From contig NZ_VIRF01000048.1 of the NCBI RefSeq assembly GCF_008107685.1, positions 1 through 47,633 of the forward strand: 47,633 nucleotides of DNA, in the 5' to 3' direction. The position numbers were made by a program, and so were the translations under genes. Origin of the DNA: Novosphingobium sp. BW1. GTDB lineage: Bacteria > Pseudomonadota > Alphaproteobacteria > Sphingomonadales > Sphingomonadaceae. This document shows, piece after piece, positions 17,132 to 25,412 of the stretch. How positions within the stretch are numbered: the stretch's first letter is position 1; every line of letters starts with the position of its first letter. The notes under the pieces were generated by a model. The model saw only the letters and a program-made list of their open reading frames with translations. It ran no database searches and was not told where the DNA came from.

Positions 17132-19210
17132 ATGAACGCTTCTGCCGCCGCCGACCGCAGCCATCCCTTCTTTTCACTGCACGAGCATGGTTTCGTGCGC
17201 GTTGCGACCTCGACCCCGCATGTGCGGCCTGCCGATGTCACCTTCAACCGTGATGCGATCCTGGCCGAAGCGCGCCGCGCGCATGGAGCGCATGTCGATC
17301 TTCTGGTCTTTCCAGAGTTGTGTCTGTCGGCCTATGCCATCGACGATCTGCACTTGCAGGGCGCGCTGATCGCGGCGGTGGATGCCGCGCTCACCGAGAT
17401 CGTTGCAGCCAGCGCCTCGCTCTCGCCGGTTCTGCTGGTGGGGGCCGCGCTGGTCCACGGCTCCAGCCTCTATAACTGCGCGGTGGTGATCGCACACGGC
17501 AAGCTCCTGGGCGTGGTGCCCAAGTCCTTCCTTCCCAACTACCGCGAGTTCTATGAGAAGCGCTGGTTCGCAAGCGGCAAGGCGGTGTGCGGACAGTCGA
17601 TCACGGTTGCCGGCCAGAACGTGCCGTTCGGCGTCGACCTCGTCTTTGCGTCCGAAGTGTTCAAGGATTTCCGCTTCTTCGTCGAGATTTGCGAGGATGT
17701 CTGGGCGCCCACGCCTCCCAGCACGCTGGGCGCGCTCGCCGGGGCGACGATCCTGTGCAACCTCTCGGCCTCCAACATCACCATCGGCAAGTCGGATGAA
17801 CGCCACGCGCTGTGCAAGGCGCAGTCCGCGCGCACCTCTGCGGCCTATGTCTATTGCGCGGCGGGGCATGGCGAGAGCACGACCGACCTTGCCTGGGACG
17901 GGCAGGGCATCGTCTACGAACTGGGCGATTGCCTCGCGCAGTCCGAGCGTTTTGCGCTGGAGCCGCAGCTGTGCATCGCGGATATCGACTGCGAACGTAT
18001 CGTCGGCGAGCGGCTGCGCCTGCCGACTTTCGCCGACGCGGCCGAACTTGCCGGATCGCCCGCGCAGACGTTCCGTGCCGTTCCCTTCCGCCACGCGCCG
18101 GTGCGCGGGGATATCGGCCTCCAGCGTCCGATCCGCCGTTTTCCCTTCGTGCCCAACCGCCCGGAAAAGCTCGACGCGGACTGCTACGAGGCGTTCAACA
18201 TTCAGGTCGATGGCCTCATGCGGCGCCTGGAATCGACAGGCTCGAAGTCGATGGTGATCGGCATTTCGGGCGGGCTCGATTCGACCCACGCGCTGATCGT
18301 GGCTGCGCGCGCCTGCGATCGCCTTGGCCTGCCGCGCACCTTCATTCGCGGCTACACCATGCCCGGCTTCGCGACGAGCGAGGGCACGAAGTCGAACGCC
18401 TGGAAGCTGATGGATGCGCTGGGCATCACGGCCGAGGAAATCGACATCCGCCCGGCCGCAACGCGCATGCTGGAGGACATCGGCCATGCCTTTGCCCGCG
18501 GCGAGCCGGTCTACGACGTCACCTTCGAGAACGTCCAGGCGGGGCTTCGCACCGACTATCTCTTCCGCCTTGCCAGCCAGCACAGCGGCTTCGTGATCGG
18601 CACCGGGGACTTGTCCGAACTGGCGCTGGGCTGGTGCACCTACGGCGTGGGCGACCAGATGAGCCACTACGCGGTCAACGCGGGCGTACCCAAGACGCTG
18701 ATCCAGTACCTGATCCGCTGGTGCGCGGACGGTGAGGATTTCGCAGCCGAGGCGGGCGCGATCCTTCACGCTATTCTCGACACCGAGATTTCACCCGAAC
18801 TCGTACCCGCCGGCGCGGACGGCGCGATCCAGAGCACCGAGGAGAAGATCGGGCCTTACGCTCTCAACGACTTCTTCCTCCACCACATCATGCGCTACGG
18901 CCAGACGCCCTCCAAGGTCGCGTTCCTTGCCTGGCACGCCTGGCACAACGCCGCGCACGGCCAATGGCCCGACGGCTATCCCGCCGACCGGCGCGTGGCC
19001 TATGACCTGCCGGTGATTCGCGCCTGGCTGGAGAAGTTTCTGCGCCGCTTCTTCGCCTTCAGCCAGTTCAAGCGCTCGGCGATCCCCAACGGACCCAAGG
19101 TCTCCTCAGGCGGGGCGCTCAGCCCGCGCGGCGACTGGCGCGCGCCGTCGGATGCCCGCGCCGATGTGTGGCTGGCGGAACTGGATGCGAAGGTGCCTTT
19201 GGAAGGGTAG
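17132..19210 (+). CDS. nadE: Glutamine-dependent NAD(+) synthetase
   Basis: A 692-residue two-domain enzyme amidating nicotinic acid adenine dinucleotide to NAD with glutamine as nitrogen source. The N-terminal glutaminase (nitrilase) domain has its triad: Glu62 (FPELCLSAY), Lys131 (PKSFLPNYREFYE) and Cys187 (EICEDVWAPTPPS). The C-terminal synthetase domain has the ATP pyrophosphatase loop GISGGLDS at 377-384 and GTGDLSELALGWCTYG. ATG 17132 follows AGGGAA at a normal distance; the one at 17126 is too close to it. Confidence 0.96.
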   Translation: MNASAAADRSHPFFSLHEHGFVRVATSTPHVRPADVTFNRDAILAEARRAHGAHVDLLVFPELCLSAYAIDDLHLQGALIAAVDAALTEIVAASASLSPVLLVGAALVHGSSLYNCAVVIAHGKLLGVVPKSFLPNYREFYEKRWFASGKAVCGQSITVAGQNVPFGVDLVFASEVFKDFRFFVEICEDVWAPTPPSTLGALAGATILCNLSASNITIGKSDERHALCKAQSARTSAAYVYCAAGHGESTTDLAWDGQGIVYELGDCLAQSERFALEPQLCIADIDCERIVGERLRLPTFADAAELAGSPAQTFRAVPFRHAPVRGDIGLQRPIRRFPFVPNRPEKLDADCYEAFNIQVDGLMRRLESTGSKSMVIGISGGLDSTHALIVAARACDRLGLPRTFIRGYTMPGFATSEGTKSNAWKLMDALGITAEEIDIRPAATRMLEDIGHAFARGEPVYDVTFENVQAGLRTDYLFRLASQHSGFVIGTGDLSELALGWCTYGVGDQMSHYAVNAGVPKTLIQYLIRWCADGEDFAAEAGAILHAILDTEISPELVPAGADGAIQSTEEKIGPYALNDFFLHHIMRYGQTPSKVAFLAWHAWHNAAHGQWPDGYPADRRVAYDLPVIRAWLEKFLRRFFAFSQFKRSAIPNGPKVSSGGALSPRGDWRAPSDARADVWLAELDAKVPLEG

Positions 19211-19227
19211 CAAGAAAAGGGAGGTTT

Positions 19228-19245
19228 CGAGGGCCATTGCCCTCG
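19228..19245. terminator. Hairpin between convergent nadE and psp operon
   Basis: A perfect seven-base stem, CGAGGGC (19228-19234) and GCCCTCG (19239-19245), with loop CATT. It sits 17 bases past the nadE stop and 17 bases past the end of the leftward psp operon, and could serve both. No strong U-run follows. Confidence 0.5.
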
Positions 19246-19261
19246 GATCAACTCTTCCCTC

Positions 19262-19513
19262 TCAATCCCGCAGACTCTCGATCTCTTTTGCAAGATCCTT
19301 GCCCCGGCGTTCGTCGGTGGCGATGCGTTCGAGGACGTTGATACGTTCGCGCAGTTGGGCGATCTCGTCCTCGAGTTCCTGTTCGTGGGGATCGCGGCGG
19401 CCGATGGTGCGACCATGGTCCGAGCGTTCGGAGGGCAGGTGCAGCTTCTTGGCGCGCAGCCAGGTGATGCAGCCGATGACGAACATGACCACCACGGCCG
19501 TCCAGAAACTCAT
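19262..19513 (-). CDS. PspB-like small membrane coiled-coil protein (psp operon, last gene)
   Basis: An 83-residue protein: an N-terminal membrane helix (about 3-19), a charged linker (HLPSERSDHGRTIGRRDPHE) and a C-terminal coiled coil ELEDEIAQLRERINVLERI. Size and layout match PspB, which with PspC senses envelope stress and recruits PspA. The protein ends KEIESLRD, a motif shared by most small proteins of this operon and by PspC. It begins 12 bases after the preceding gene. Which of the five small proteins is the functional PspB cannot be decided here. Confidence 0.75.
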   Translation of the reverse strand: MSFWTAVVVMFVIGCITWLRAKKLHLPSERSDHGRTIGRRDPHEQELEDEIAQLRERINVLERIATDERRGKDLAKEIESLRD

Positions 19514-19525
19514 TGTCGTGTAACC

Positions 19526-19807
19526 TTATGTATGGGCGAGGAGGGGCATGGCCTGCTCCTCGGTCGGGTGGGGCGGCTGGTGCCCGCTATCCTGCGCGTC
19601 GCTGCGTGGCGAGGCAAGGTTTTCGAGGTGGCGCAGGCGTTCTTCGAGGTCGCTTTCGCGGGCCTGGAGGGCGTGGGTGTCCGCCGTCAGTTCCAGCTTG
19701 CGTTCCAGGTAGGCGAGGTAGCGCTTGTAGGCACTGGCGAGAATCGTGAAGAGCAGCACCACCGTTCCCATGACGATGGTGACGGTGAGGAGGTCGCCCA
19801 GATTCAC
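19526..19807 (-). CDS. Small membrane coiled-coil protein of the psp operon (diverged copy)
   Basis: A 93-residue protein with one N-terminal membrane helix (TVTIVMGTVVLLFTILASAY) and a coiled coil ending ESDLEERLRHLENL, then a Pro/His-rich tail. It resembles the neighbouring PspB-like proteins in layout but lacks the terminal IE(S/A)LR motif. The GTG at 19807 overlaps the upstream stop as GTGA, indicating translational coupling. Confidence 0.65.
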   Translation of the reverse strand: MNLGDLLTVTIVMGTVVLLFTILASAYKRYLAYLERKLELTADTHALQARESDLEERLRHLENLASPRSDAQDSGHQPPHPTEEQAMPLLAHT

Positions 19808-20163
19808 TGGCGCGTCTCCACAGGTCCGCCGGCGCGGGCGAGCTCGCGGGCTTCGCGCAGCGATTCGATCTGGCGCGCTACATCGTAGCCCTTGTCGGTG
19901 ACGATGCTCTCGACGGCGGCGAGGCGGTCCTTCACCGCGCTGACCTCGGCGCGCAGTTCGGCATTTTCCTGGGTGAGCAACTGGACGCGGGCCTGCGCCT
20001 CGCCGTCGGTCTTGGGGTAGATGCTTTTGCCCCAGGAATTTTCCAGCGGATAGCCGTGGCGCATGCGCAGCCAGTTGTTGAAGATCCAACCTGCGGTGGC
20101 AATGGCTGTGCCCACGATGATGACCGGGCTGAGCATTTCGAGCGTGGCGAGATCGAGCGTCAT
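19804..20163 (-). CDS. PspB-like small membrane coiled-coil protein (paralogue of next gene)
   Basis: A 119-residue protein: membrane helix with the sequence VIIVGTAIATAGWIFNNWLR, then RHGYPLENSWGKS, a coiled coil (about 58-90) and the motif VESIVTDKGYDVARQIESLR. It is closely similar to the upstream 112-residue protein, with which it shares G-W-(I/L)-(F/L)-N-N-W-(L/I)-R-x-R-H-G-Y, so the pair arose by tandem duplication. The function of this subtype is unknown; position and layout suggest a partner of PspA/PspC. Confidence 0.7.
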   Translation of the reverse strand: MTLDLATLEMLSPVIIVGTAIATAGWIFNNWLRMRHGYPLENSWGKSIYPKTDGEAQARVQLLTQENAELRAEVSAVKDRLAAVESIVTDKGYDVARQIESLREARELARAGGPVETRQ

Positions 20164-20189
20164 GACTGTCTCCTTCCGATGGACGGCGC

Positions 20190-20528
20190 TTAGCGCGCGT
20201 GGGCAGTGGGGGGCGGAGTGGCGGAGGGGCTGCGTGTCGCCTCAAGCGGGCTGAGCGCCTCGATCTGGCGGGCGACATTGTAGCCGCTGTCGGTCACGAT
20301 GGTCTCCAGGGCGGCGGTGCGCTGTTCCAGCTTGGTCACGCGTTCCAGGAGCTTTGCATTCAACACCTGTGCTTCGTGCGCGGCTTCGGGGTCGGACCTT
20401 TCGGTCTTGCCGAACCACTCATCTTCCAGCGCATAGCCGTGGCGGGCGCGGATCCAGTTGTTGAGAAGCCATCCGCCGGTGGAGAGGGCGATAATGACAA
20501 GGACGAATTCGGGGCCACCCCAGTTCAT
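20190..20528 (-). CDS. PspB-like small membrane coiled-coil protein
   Basis: A 112-residue protein: membrane helix FVLVIIALSTGGWLLNNWIR, conserved RARHGYALEDEWFGK, coiled coil AKLLERVTKLEQRTAALETI and the motif VTDSGYNVARQIEAL, followed by a Thr/Pro/Ala tail. It is a tandem paralogue of the 119-residue protein downstream and lies 10 bases after the 96-residue protein, so it is in the same operon. No defined function. Confidence 0.7.
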   Translation of the reverse strand: MNWGGPEFVLVIIALSTGGWLLNNWIRARHGYALEDEWFGKTERSDPEAAHEAQVLNAKLLERVTKLEQRTAALETIVTDSGYNVARQIEALSPLEATRSPSATPPPTAHAR

Positions 20529-20538
20529 GTGCCGTCCC

Positions 20539-20829
20539 TCAGTTTACGTGCTTGGCGGTGTCGGACGCACGCTGGGCGTCGGTTTCGCGCTGATCGCGCA
20601 GGGCCTCGATCTGGAGCGCGGTGTCGTAGCTGCCATCGGTGATGATGCGCTCGAGGACGCGCACGCGCTCTTCCAGCTCACGGGTGCCCGAGGCGTACTG
20701 TGCGGCTTTTTCGGCGGTTGCCTCGGCTTGGATCTCGGCCATGCGGCGCTGGTGCTTGGTCCAGACCACCAGAGCACCGACCAGGAAAGGTGCAAGCGGA
20801 ATGAGAAGCGCGAGTGAGCTGGTGTCCAT
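20539..20829 (-). CDS. PspB-like envelope stress protein, next to pspC
   Basis: A 96-residue protein with an N-terminal membrane helix (LALLIPLAPFLVGALVVWTK) and a coiled coil ending RELEERVRVLERIITDGSYD, then ALQIEALRD. The LERI core and its place directly after pspC (43-base gap) make it the best candidate for PspB proper. PspB is a bitopic inner-membrane protein that works with PspC to release PspF from PspA under membrane stress. Confidence 0.75.
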   Translation of the reverse strand: MDTSSLALLIPLAPFLVGALVVWTKHQRRMAEIQAEATAEKAAQYASGTRELEERVRVLERIITDGSYDTALQIEALRDQRETDAQRASDTAKHVN

Positions 20830-20872
20830 GATGTTCGTGTCCCTGTTTTATGCCCGGTAGAAGAGATGTGCC

Positions 20873-21259
20873 TTAGCGCAGGCTCTCGATTTCGGCTGCG
20901 AGGCGCGAGTTGCTGCTGGAATAGTGCGCTTCCATGTCGGCGACGCGCCGGTCCATGTCGCTCAGCTCGCCGCGCAGGCGTTCGCTGCGACCGATCCCGG
21001 CCTTCTTGGCGCGGCGGCGTTCCATCCGGCGCAGCAGGCGCTCTTCCTCGTGCGCGCTGTAGTCCCCCAGCGGGCGCTTGTCGGCGATGAGCGCGACCGC
21101 GATGTAGATCGCGATCACGATGGGGAAGCCGAAGAGCAGCAGGAGTACGGCGCCGAGCCGGATCCAGAGCGCATCGACATCGGTGAAGTCGGCGATGCCG
21201 GCGCAGACGCCCGCAAGCTTGGCGTTCGACTTGTCGAGATAGAAATGTCCACGTGACAC
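20873..21259 (-). CDS. pspC: Phage-shock protein C (PspC-domain membrane protein)
   Basis: A 128-residue PspC. The PspC domain occupies residues about 5-65 (YLDKSNAKLAGVCAGIADFT, DALWIRLGAVLLLLFGFP, IYIAVALIADKRP), with one or two membrane helices. The C-terminal half is basic, then helical, and ends SRLAAEIESLR at the stop, the tail motif found again in four of the five small proteins that follow. In enterobacteria PspC and PspB relay envelope stress to PspA. It lies 154 bases downstream of pspA, with a hairpin between them. Confidence 0.9.
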   Translation of the reverse strand: MSRGHFYLDKSNAKLAGVCAGIADFTDVDALWIRLGAVLLLLFGFPIVIAIYIAVALIADKRPLGDYSAHEEERLLRRMERRRAKKAGIGRSERLRGELSDMDRRVADMEAHYSSSNSRLAAEIESLR

Positions 21260-21317
21260 TGTGCTGGTCCCTTCCCTTGGGTTGTCCCTTGCAGGAGACC
21301 TTCATGTCTCCCGCGCC

Positions 21318-21353
21318 CCCGGACCATGGCCCCTTGCCATTGATGGCTCCGGG
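21318..21353 (-). promoter_or_regulatory. Hairpin in the pspA-pspC spacer
   Basis: CCCGGACCAT (21318-21327) pairs with ATGGCTCCGGG (21343-21353), with one bulged base and a loop of 15. It lies inside the operon, so it may be a partial terminator or a processing or stability element that keeps pspA expression above that of the membrane genes. There is no U-run. Confidence 0.45.
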
Positions 21354-21413
21354 CCCTTGATGACGGGCTACGCGGCGATCCGGGTGTCTGCCGCGCGGCC
21401 CGGTGGCCTTGGA

Positions 21414-22103
21414 TTACTGCCCGGTGGTATCCGAGCCCTGGCCCATCGTCTTCTTCATCTGCGCCAATTCGGCTTCGATCGAGTCGCCATCGGCGAGCGC
21501 CGCAATTTCATCGGCGAGCGTCGGCTGGCGGCTGTCGTCGCCGATGTTCATCGCCTCGGCGCGGCCTTCGGCGTAGTCGACCCGGCGTTCGAGCTGGTCG
21601 AAGCGGGCCAGTGCCTCGTCGACGCGCTCGCTGGCGAGCAGGGTGCGCAGCTTTACGCGGTTCTCCGCGCTCTTGAGGCGCGCGGCGATCGCGCTCTGGC
21701 GGCTGCGGGCTTCGCGCAGGCGGCTCTGCAGCTTCTCGATGTCCTGTTCGTAGGCGCTGAGCGAATCGTCGAGCACCGCGATTTCGGAACGCAGCTGCTC
21801 GGCCATGTCCGAAGCCTTCTTCTTTTCGAGCAGCGCGGCGCGGGCCAGGTCCTCGCGGTTCTTGCTCAGCGCCAGCTGCGCCTTGTCGGCCCAGTCGGCC
21901 TGGAGCGCGTCGAGCTTGTCGGCGTGGCGGCGCAATTCCTTCTGGTCCGCGATCGTGCGGGCCGAACTGGTGCGCACTTCCACGAGGGTCTCTTCCATTT
22001 CCAGGATAATCAGGCGGATCATCTTGGCCGGGTCTTCCGCCTTGTCGAGCATGTCGTTGAAATTGGCGGCGATGATGTCGCGGGTGCGCGAGAAGATACC
22101 CAT
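21414..22103 (-). CDS. pspA: Phage-shock protein A
   Basis: A 229-residue PspA/IM30-family coiled-coil protein. PspA binds and inhibits PspF in unstressed cells and assembles on damaged inner membrane. The start MGIFSRTRDIIAANFNDMLD and the segment AEDPAKMIRLIILEMEETL are the conserved amphipathic helix and first hairpin; helices with heptad patterns follow to about residue 185, then an acidic tail. ATG 22103 follows AAGGAAT. The same frame is open upstream to an ATG at 22268 that overlaps the preceding stop (ATGA), so a 284-residue form with a 55-residue, probably disordered extension is possible. Confidence 0.93.
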   Translation of the reverse strand: MGIFSRTRDIIAANFNDMLDKAEDPAKMIRLIILEMEETLVEVRTSSARTIADQKELRRHADKLDALQADWADKAQLALSKNREDLARAALLEKKKASDMAEQLRSEIAVLDDSLSAYEQDIEKLQSRLREARSRQSAIAARLKSAENRVKLRTLLASERVDEALARFDQLERRVDYAEGRAEAMNIGDDSRQPTLADEIAALADGDSIEAELAQMKKTMGQGSDTTGQ

Positions 22104-22264
22104 GCTGGCTATTCCTTTGTTGTGGCTCGGGCGGCGGGGGGGGGTGGTGAACGAGGCGTGGCTGTCGTTTGCGGCGTGCCAGGTGCGACCGCCCTGGCGT
22201 TGTCCGCGATCCTCGCACGCATCGCTGGAGGCGTGAAGGATTTCGATTTCGGTGTCGAGGCGAC

Positions 22265-22471
22265 TCATGCGAGGGGTACTCCGCAAATGGGGGCGGCGTA
22301 GGCCTTGGCCGGGCCAAGCTGGTCGGCCATCGCCATCAGGTTGAGCGCGCCCATTGCCAGCAGGCTGGCAATGATCGCCCAGTCGAGCTTGGTGCGGGCA
22401 AGGGTCGCACGCGGCTGGCGGGCGGCGAGGTCGGAACCGGTCTGGTCGGAGCTGGCGGTACGCAGCGGCAT
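22265..22471 (-). CDS. Small membrane protein, first gene of the psp operon
   Basis: A 68-residue protein: about 28 polar residues, one membrane helix (LDWAIIASLLAMGALNLMAM) and a short tail, GPAKAYAAPICGVPLA. ATG 22471 follows AGGGA at nine bases and lies about 50 bases downstream of the sigma-54 -12 element, so it is the first gene on the stress-induced transcript. The stop overlaps an in-frame upstream start of pspA as ATGA. No family recognised. It may be a membrane-stress effector or partner of PspA. Confidence 0.65.
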   Translation of the reverse strand: MPLRTASSDQTGSDLAARQPRATLARTKLDWAIIASLLAMGALNLMAMADQLGPAKAYAAPICGVPLA

Positions 22472-22521
22472 AGCGAAAAATCCCTGTTGCAGTGTGCCTT
22501 TCGGCGTGTTGCTCAAGACAT

Positions 22522-22537
22522 TGCAGGAGGCGTGCCA
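22522..22537 (-). promoter_or_regulatory. Sigma-54 promoter of the psp operon
   Basis: Read on the minus strand: TGGCAC, five bases, CTGCA. This fits the -24/-12 consensus TGGCAC-N5-TTGC, with GG and GC at the required spacing. It faces the small-protein/pspA gene line, and a PspF-type enhancer-binding protein is encoded divergently just upstream, as in enterobacteria. Upstream activating sites should lie in 22540-22638; a repeated GGCTGA pair there (about 22553 and 22579) is one candidate. Confidence 0.8.
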
Positions 22538-22604
22538 AATGCGAAAAATGGCTGAATTGCAGGCTTTGCTAACTGTCTGGCTGATGAACCGCACTTTGCG
22601 GATT

Positions 22605-22638
22605 GCCAAATAGTAGTAAAATACGCCAAATATTAGCA
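22605..22638 (+). promoter_or_regulatory. Direct repeats upstream of pspF
   Basis: GCCAAATA occurs at 22605-22612 and again at 22625-22632, exactly 20 bases apart, each followed by a TAG-like step. The second copy is directly before the pspF ATG. Two turns of the helix apart, they could be a tandem regulator site or part of the pspF promoter. The region is unusually AT-rich for this genome, and pspF has no Shine-Dalgarno sequence. Confidence 0.4.
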
Positions 22639-23700
<1,062 letters not shown>

Positions 23701-23908
23701 CGCGGGGTGGTTGTGGGCCGGGGTGGATCGGAACAGGGGGCGTATCTGCGCACTTTGTCGATAGGGATAGCCGTTTTGACGATGATCGTGCAGGGGCAGC
23801 TGTTCTTGTTGATGGGCCTGTTGCAAAATCGGACACAAGGGTAATTTCGGTCCCGTGGCGATTTTGCTACAGTCCATGCCCCAAAGATGAGCGATTGTAA
23901 CGTGAGCC

Positions 23909-24445
23909 ATGCCTGTTGAGATGGATGAACACCGCGCCCGGGCGCTGCTGGACGGCCTGACCGCCAAGCAGCGTGAGGTGCTCGATCTGCTGGTCCTGCA
24001 CCGCACGACCAAGGAGATTGCGCGCGAGCTGGGCATCGCGCCCAACACGGTCGACCAGCGCATTGCCGGGGTGCGCGACAAGTGGGGGACCTCCAACCGC
24101 AAGGAAACCGCGCGTTTCTACGCGCGCCTGTGCGACCTATGTGGAAAACCCACATGTGATTTTTCGCGTGTCGACGAACCGGCGGCGGACGTCGAAAGTC
24201 TGCTACAGGACCTGCCGGATACGCCTCAGTTCGTTCTCTCCGATGCCCGCCCCGTGATGGGGTTTCCCGAGTGGTTGGAGGAAGAGCGCGAGCCTGTCGT
24301 GACCGCTCCGGTGGGCCTGGAGACCCTGGACCAGAAGTTCGGGCGTATTGGCCGCGTTGCCGCGATCCTCGTTCTTGCGATGGTCATGGCGATGACGCTG
24401 GCCACCTCGCTGGCAGTCGCCGACGCGTTGGAACGCCTTATCTGA
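23909..24445 (+). CDS. LuxR-type HTH protein with C-terminal membrane anchor
   Basis: A 178-residue protein. Residues about 16-70 form a LuxR/GerE-type DNA-binding domain (LTAKQREVLDLLVLHRTTKE, IARELGIAPNTVDQRIAGVR). A linker of about 75 residues (GFPEWLEEEREP) leads to one hydrophobic helix at about 150-172 (VAAILVLAMVMAMTLATSLA) just before the C-terminus. The layout suggests a membrane-tethered regulator that could bind DNA at the membrane or be released by proteolysis. The start follows an AT-richer promoter-like region. It heads a same-strand group of four genes ending with a JAB-domain protein. The target is unknown. Confidence 0.8.
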   Translation: MPVEMDEHRARALLDGLTAKQREVLDLLVLHRTTKEIARELGIAPNTVDQRIAGVRDKWGTSNRKETARFYARLCDLCGKPTCDFSRVDEPAADVESLLQDLPDTPQFVLSDARPVMGFPEWLEEEREPVVTAPVGLETLDQKFGRIGRVAAILVLAMVMAMTLATSLAVADALERLI

Positions 24446-24556
24446 AAGTTCGTGCCGGGGTCTTCGCCAGACCCTGGTCGACCTCCTTCAGGTCGGCCGC
24501 TCGCGCCGCGGCCCTGCCTTCTCATGTGGCCCCGGCATAGGACCGGAGACGACGAT

Positions 24557-24910
24557 ATGACCATGACCCCTGAAGTTGCCAGCCTGCGTATCGGCCGTTC
24601 GGTGACCTCGCTCGAGGATGCCATGGACGAACTGCTTGCCCGCTCGGGTGATCTCATGGCTGAAATGGCCCGCGCTCGCGTCGCCACGGCCGAAGTCGCG
24701 CACGCCGGCCAGCGCCCGATGATGCGCATCGCCGCCATGCAGAAGAACCTGATGGCCGCCCGCGGCGAACTGCTGCGCGCCCACGGCGACCTTTCGCAGC
24801 TTGCCGAAACCATGGGTATTCCGGTAGCCGGTTGCCCTGAAGAGGGGAGCCTTGCCAGCACCGCGGGCGAGGATCTGGAAGGCGATGTCACTGTGGAGCG
24901 CGCCGCCTGA
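24557..24910 (+). CDS. Small helical protein of unknown function
   Basis: A 117-residue, mostly alpha-helical protein (SLEDAMDELLARSGDLMAEM, MMRIAAMQKNLMAARGELLR) with an acidic tail and no membrane segment or signal. ATG 24557 follows GGAGACGACG. It sits between the membrane-anchored LuxR-type regulator and a membrane protein on the same strand. The 111-base gap before it contains small hairpins (for example GGGTCT/AGACCC at 24458-24474). I do not recognise a family. Confidence 0.7.
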   Translation: MTMTPEVASLRIGRSVTSLEDAMDELLARSGDLMAEMARARVATAEVAHAGQRPMMRIAAMQKNLMAARGELLRAHGDLSQLAETMGIPVAGCPEEGSLASTAGEDLEGDVTVERAA

Positions 24911-24945
24911 CACCCACGGGTGCGGCTGTAATGGGGGAACCTGCG

Positions 24946-25407
24946 ATGCTCTCGGGCATCTTCCTGCCTGCTTTCTTCCTGCTTCTGGTCGTCAGTCCCG
25001 GACTGGCGGCCTGGAAGGGGGGCGAGCCGGAACGCTGGGGCGGTATGGTCATACTGGCCATGTGGGCGCTCCAGTCGGTCGGAGAATTCGTTCTTCCCAG
25101 CCAGTATTACGCGGTCGATCCCGTGGCCTTCCTGACCGACGTCGTCGGCATGCTGGGTTTTGGCATCATCGCGCTCAATGCAAGGAGGGTCTGGCCGTTA
25201 TGGGCAGCCGCGTTGCAATTGCTGAGCCTGAGCGCGCACTTCGCCCGTTGGGCGGACCTCGACATTCCCGCGATTGTCTACGCGCTGATGCGCGATGGTC
25301 CGACCTTCGTGGTCATGATCGCGCTCCTGATCGGCACTTTGTGCCACATGCGCCGTGTCCGCCGCGAGGGGACCGACATCGCCTGGCAGAGCTGGCCGAC
25401 CAGCTAG
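24946..25407 (+). CDS. Integral membrane protein of unknown function
   Basis: A 153-residue protein with four or five hydrophobic segments (LSGIFLPAFFLLLVVSPGLA; GGMVILAMWALQSVGEFVLP; AFLTDVVGMLGFGIIALNA; LWAAALQLLSLSAHFA; TFVVMIALLIGTL). ATG 24946 follows GGGGGAA at a normal distance. It lies 35 bases after the small helical protein, and the JAB-domain gene starts only a few bases after its stop, so translation of the two is likely coupled. No family recognised. Confidence 0.7.
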   Translation: MLSGIFLPAFFLLLVVSPGLAAWKGGEPERWGGMVILAMWALQSVGEFVLPSQYYAVDPVAFLTDVVGMLGFGIIALNARRVWPLWAAALQLLSLSAHFARWADLDIPAIVYALMRDGPTFVVMIALLIGTLCHMRRVRREGTDIAWQSWPTS

Positions 25408-25412
25408 TCCGG

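Noticed and set aside
17174..18769. 531-residue open frame on the minus strand
   Set aside because: Antisense to nadE; no family resemblance.
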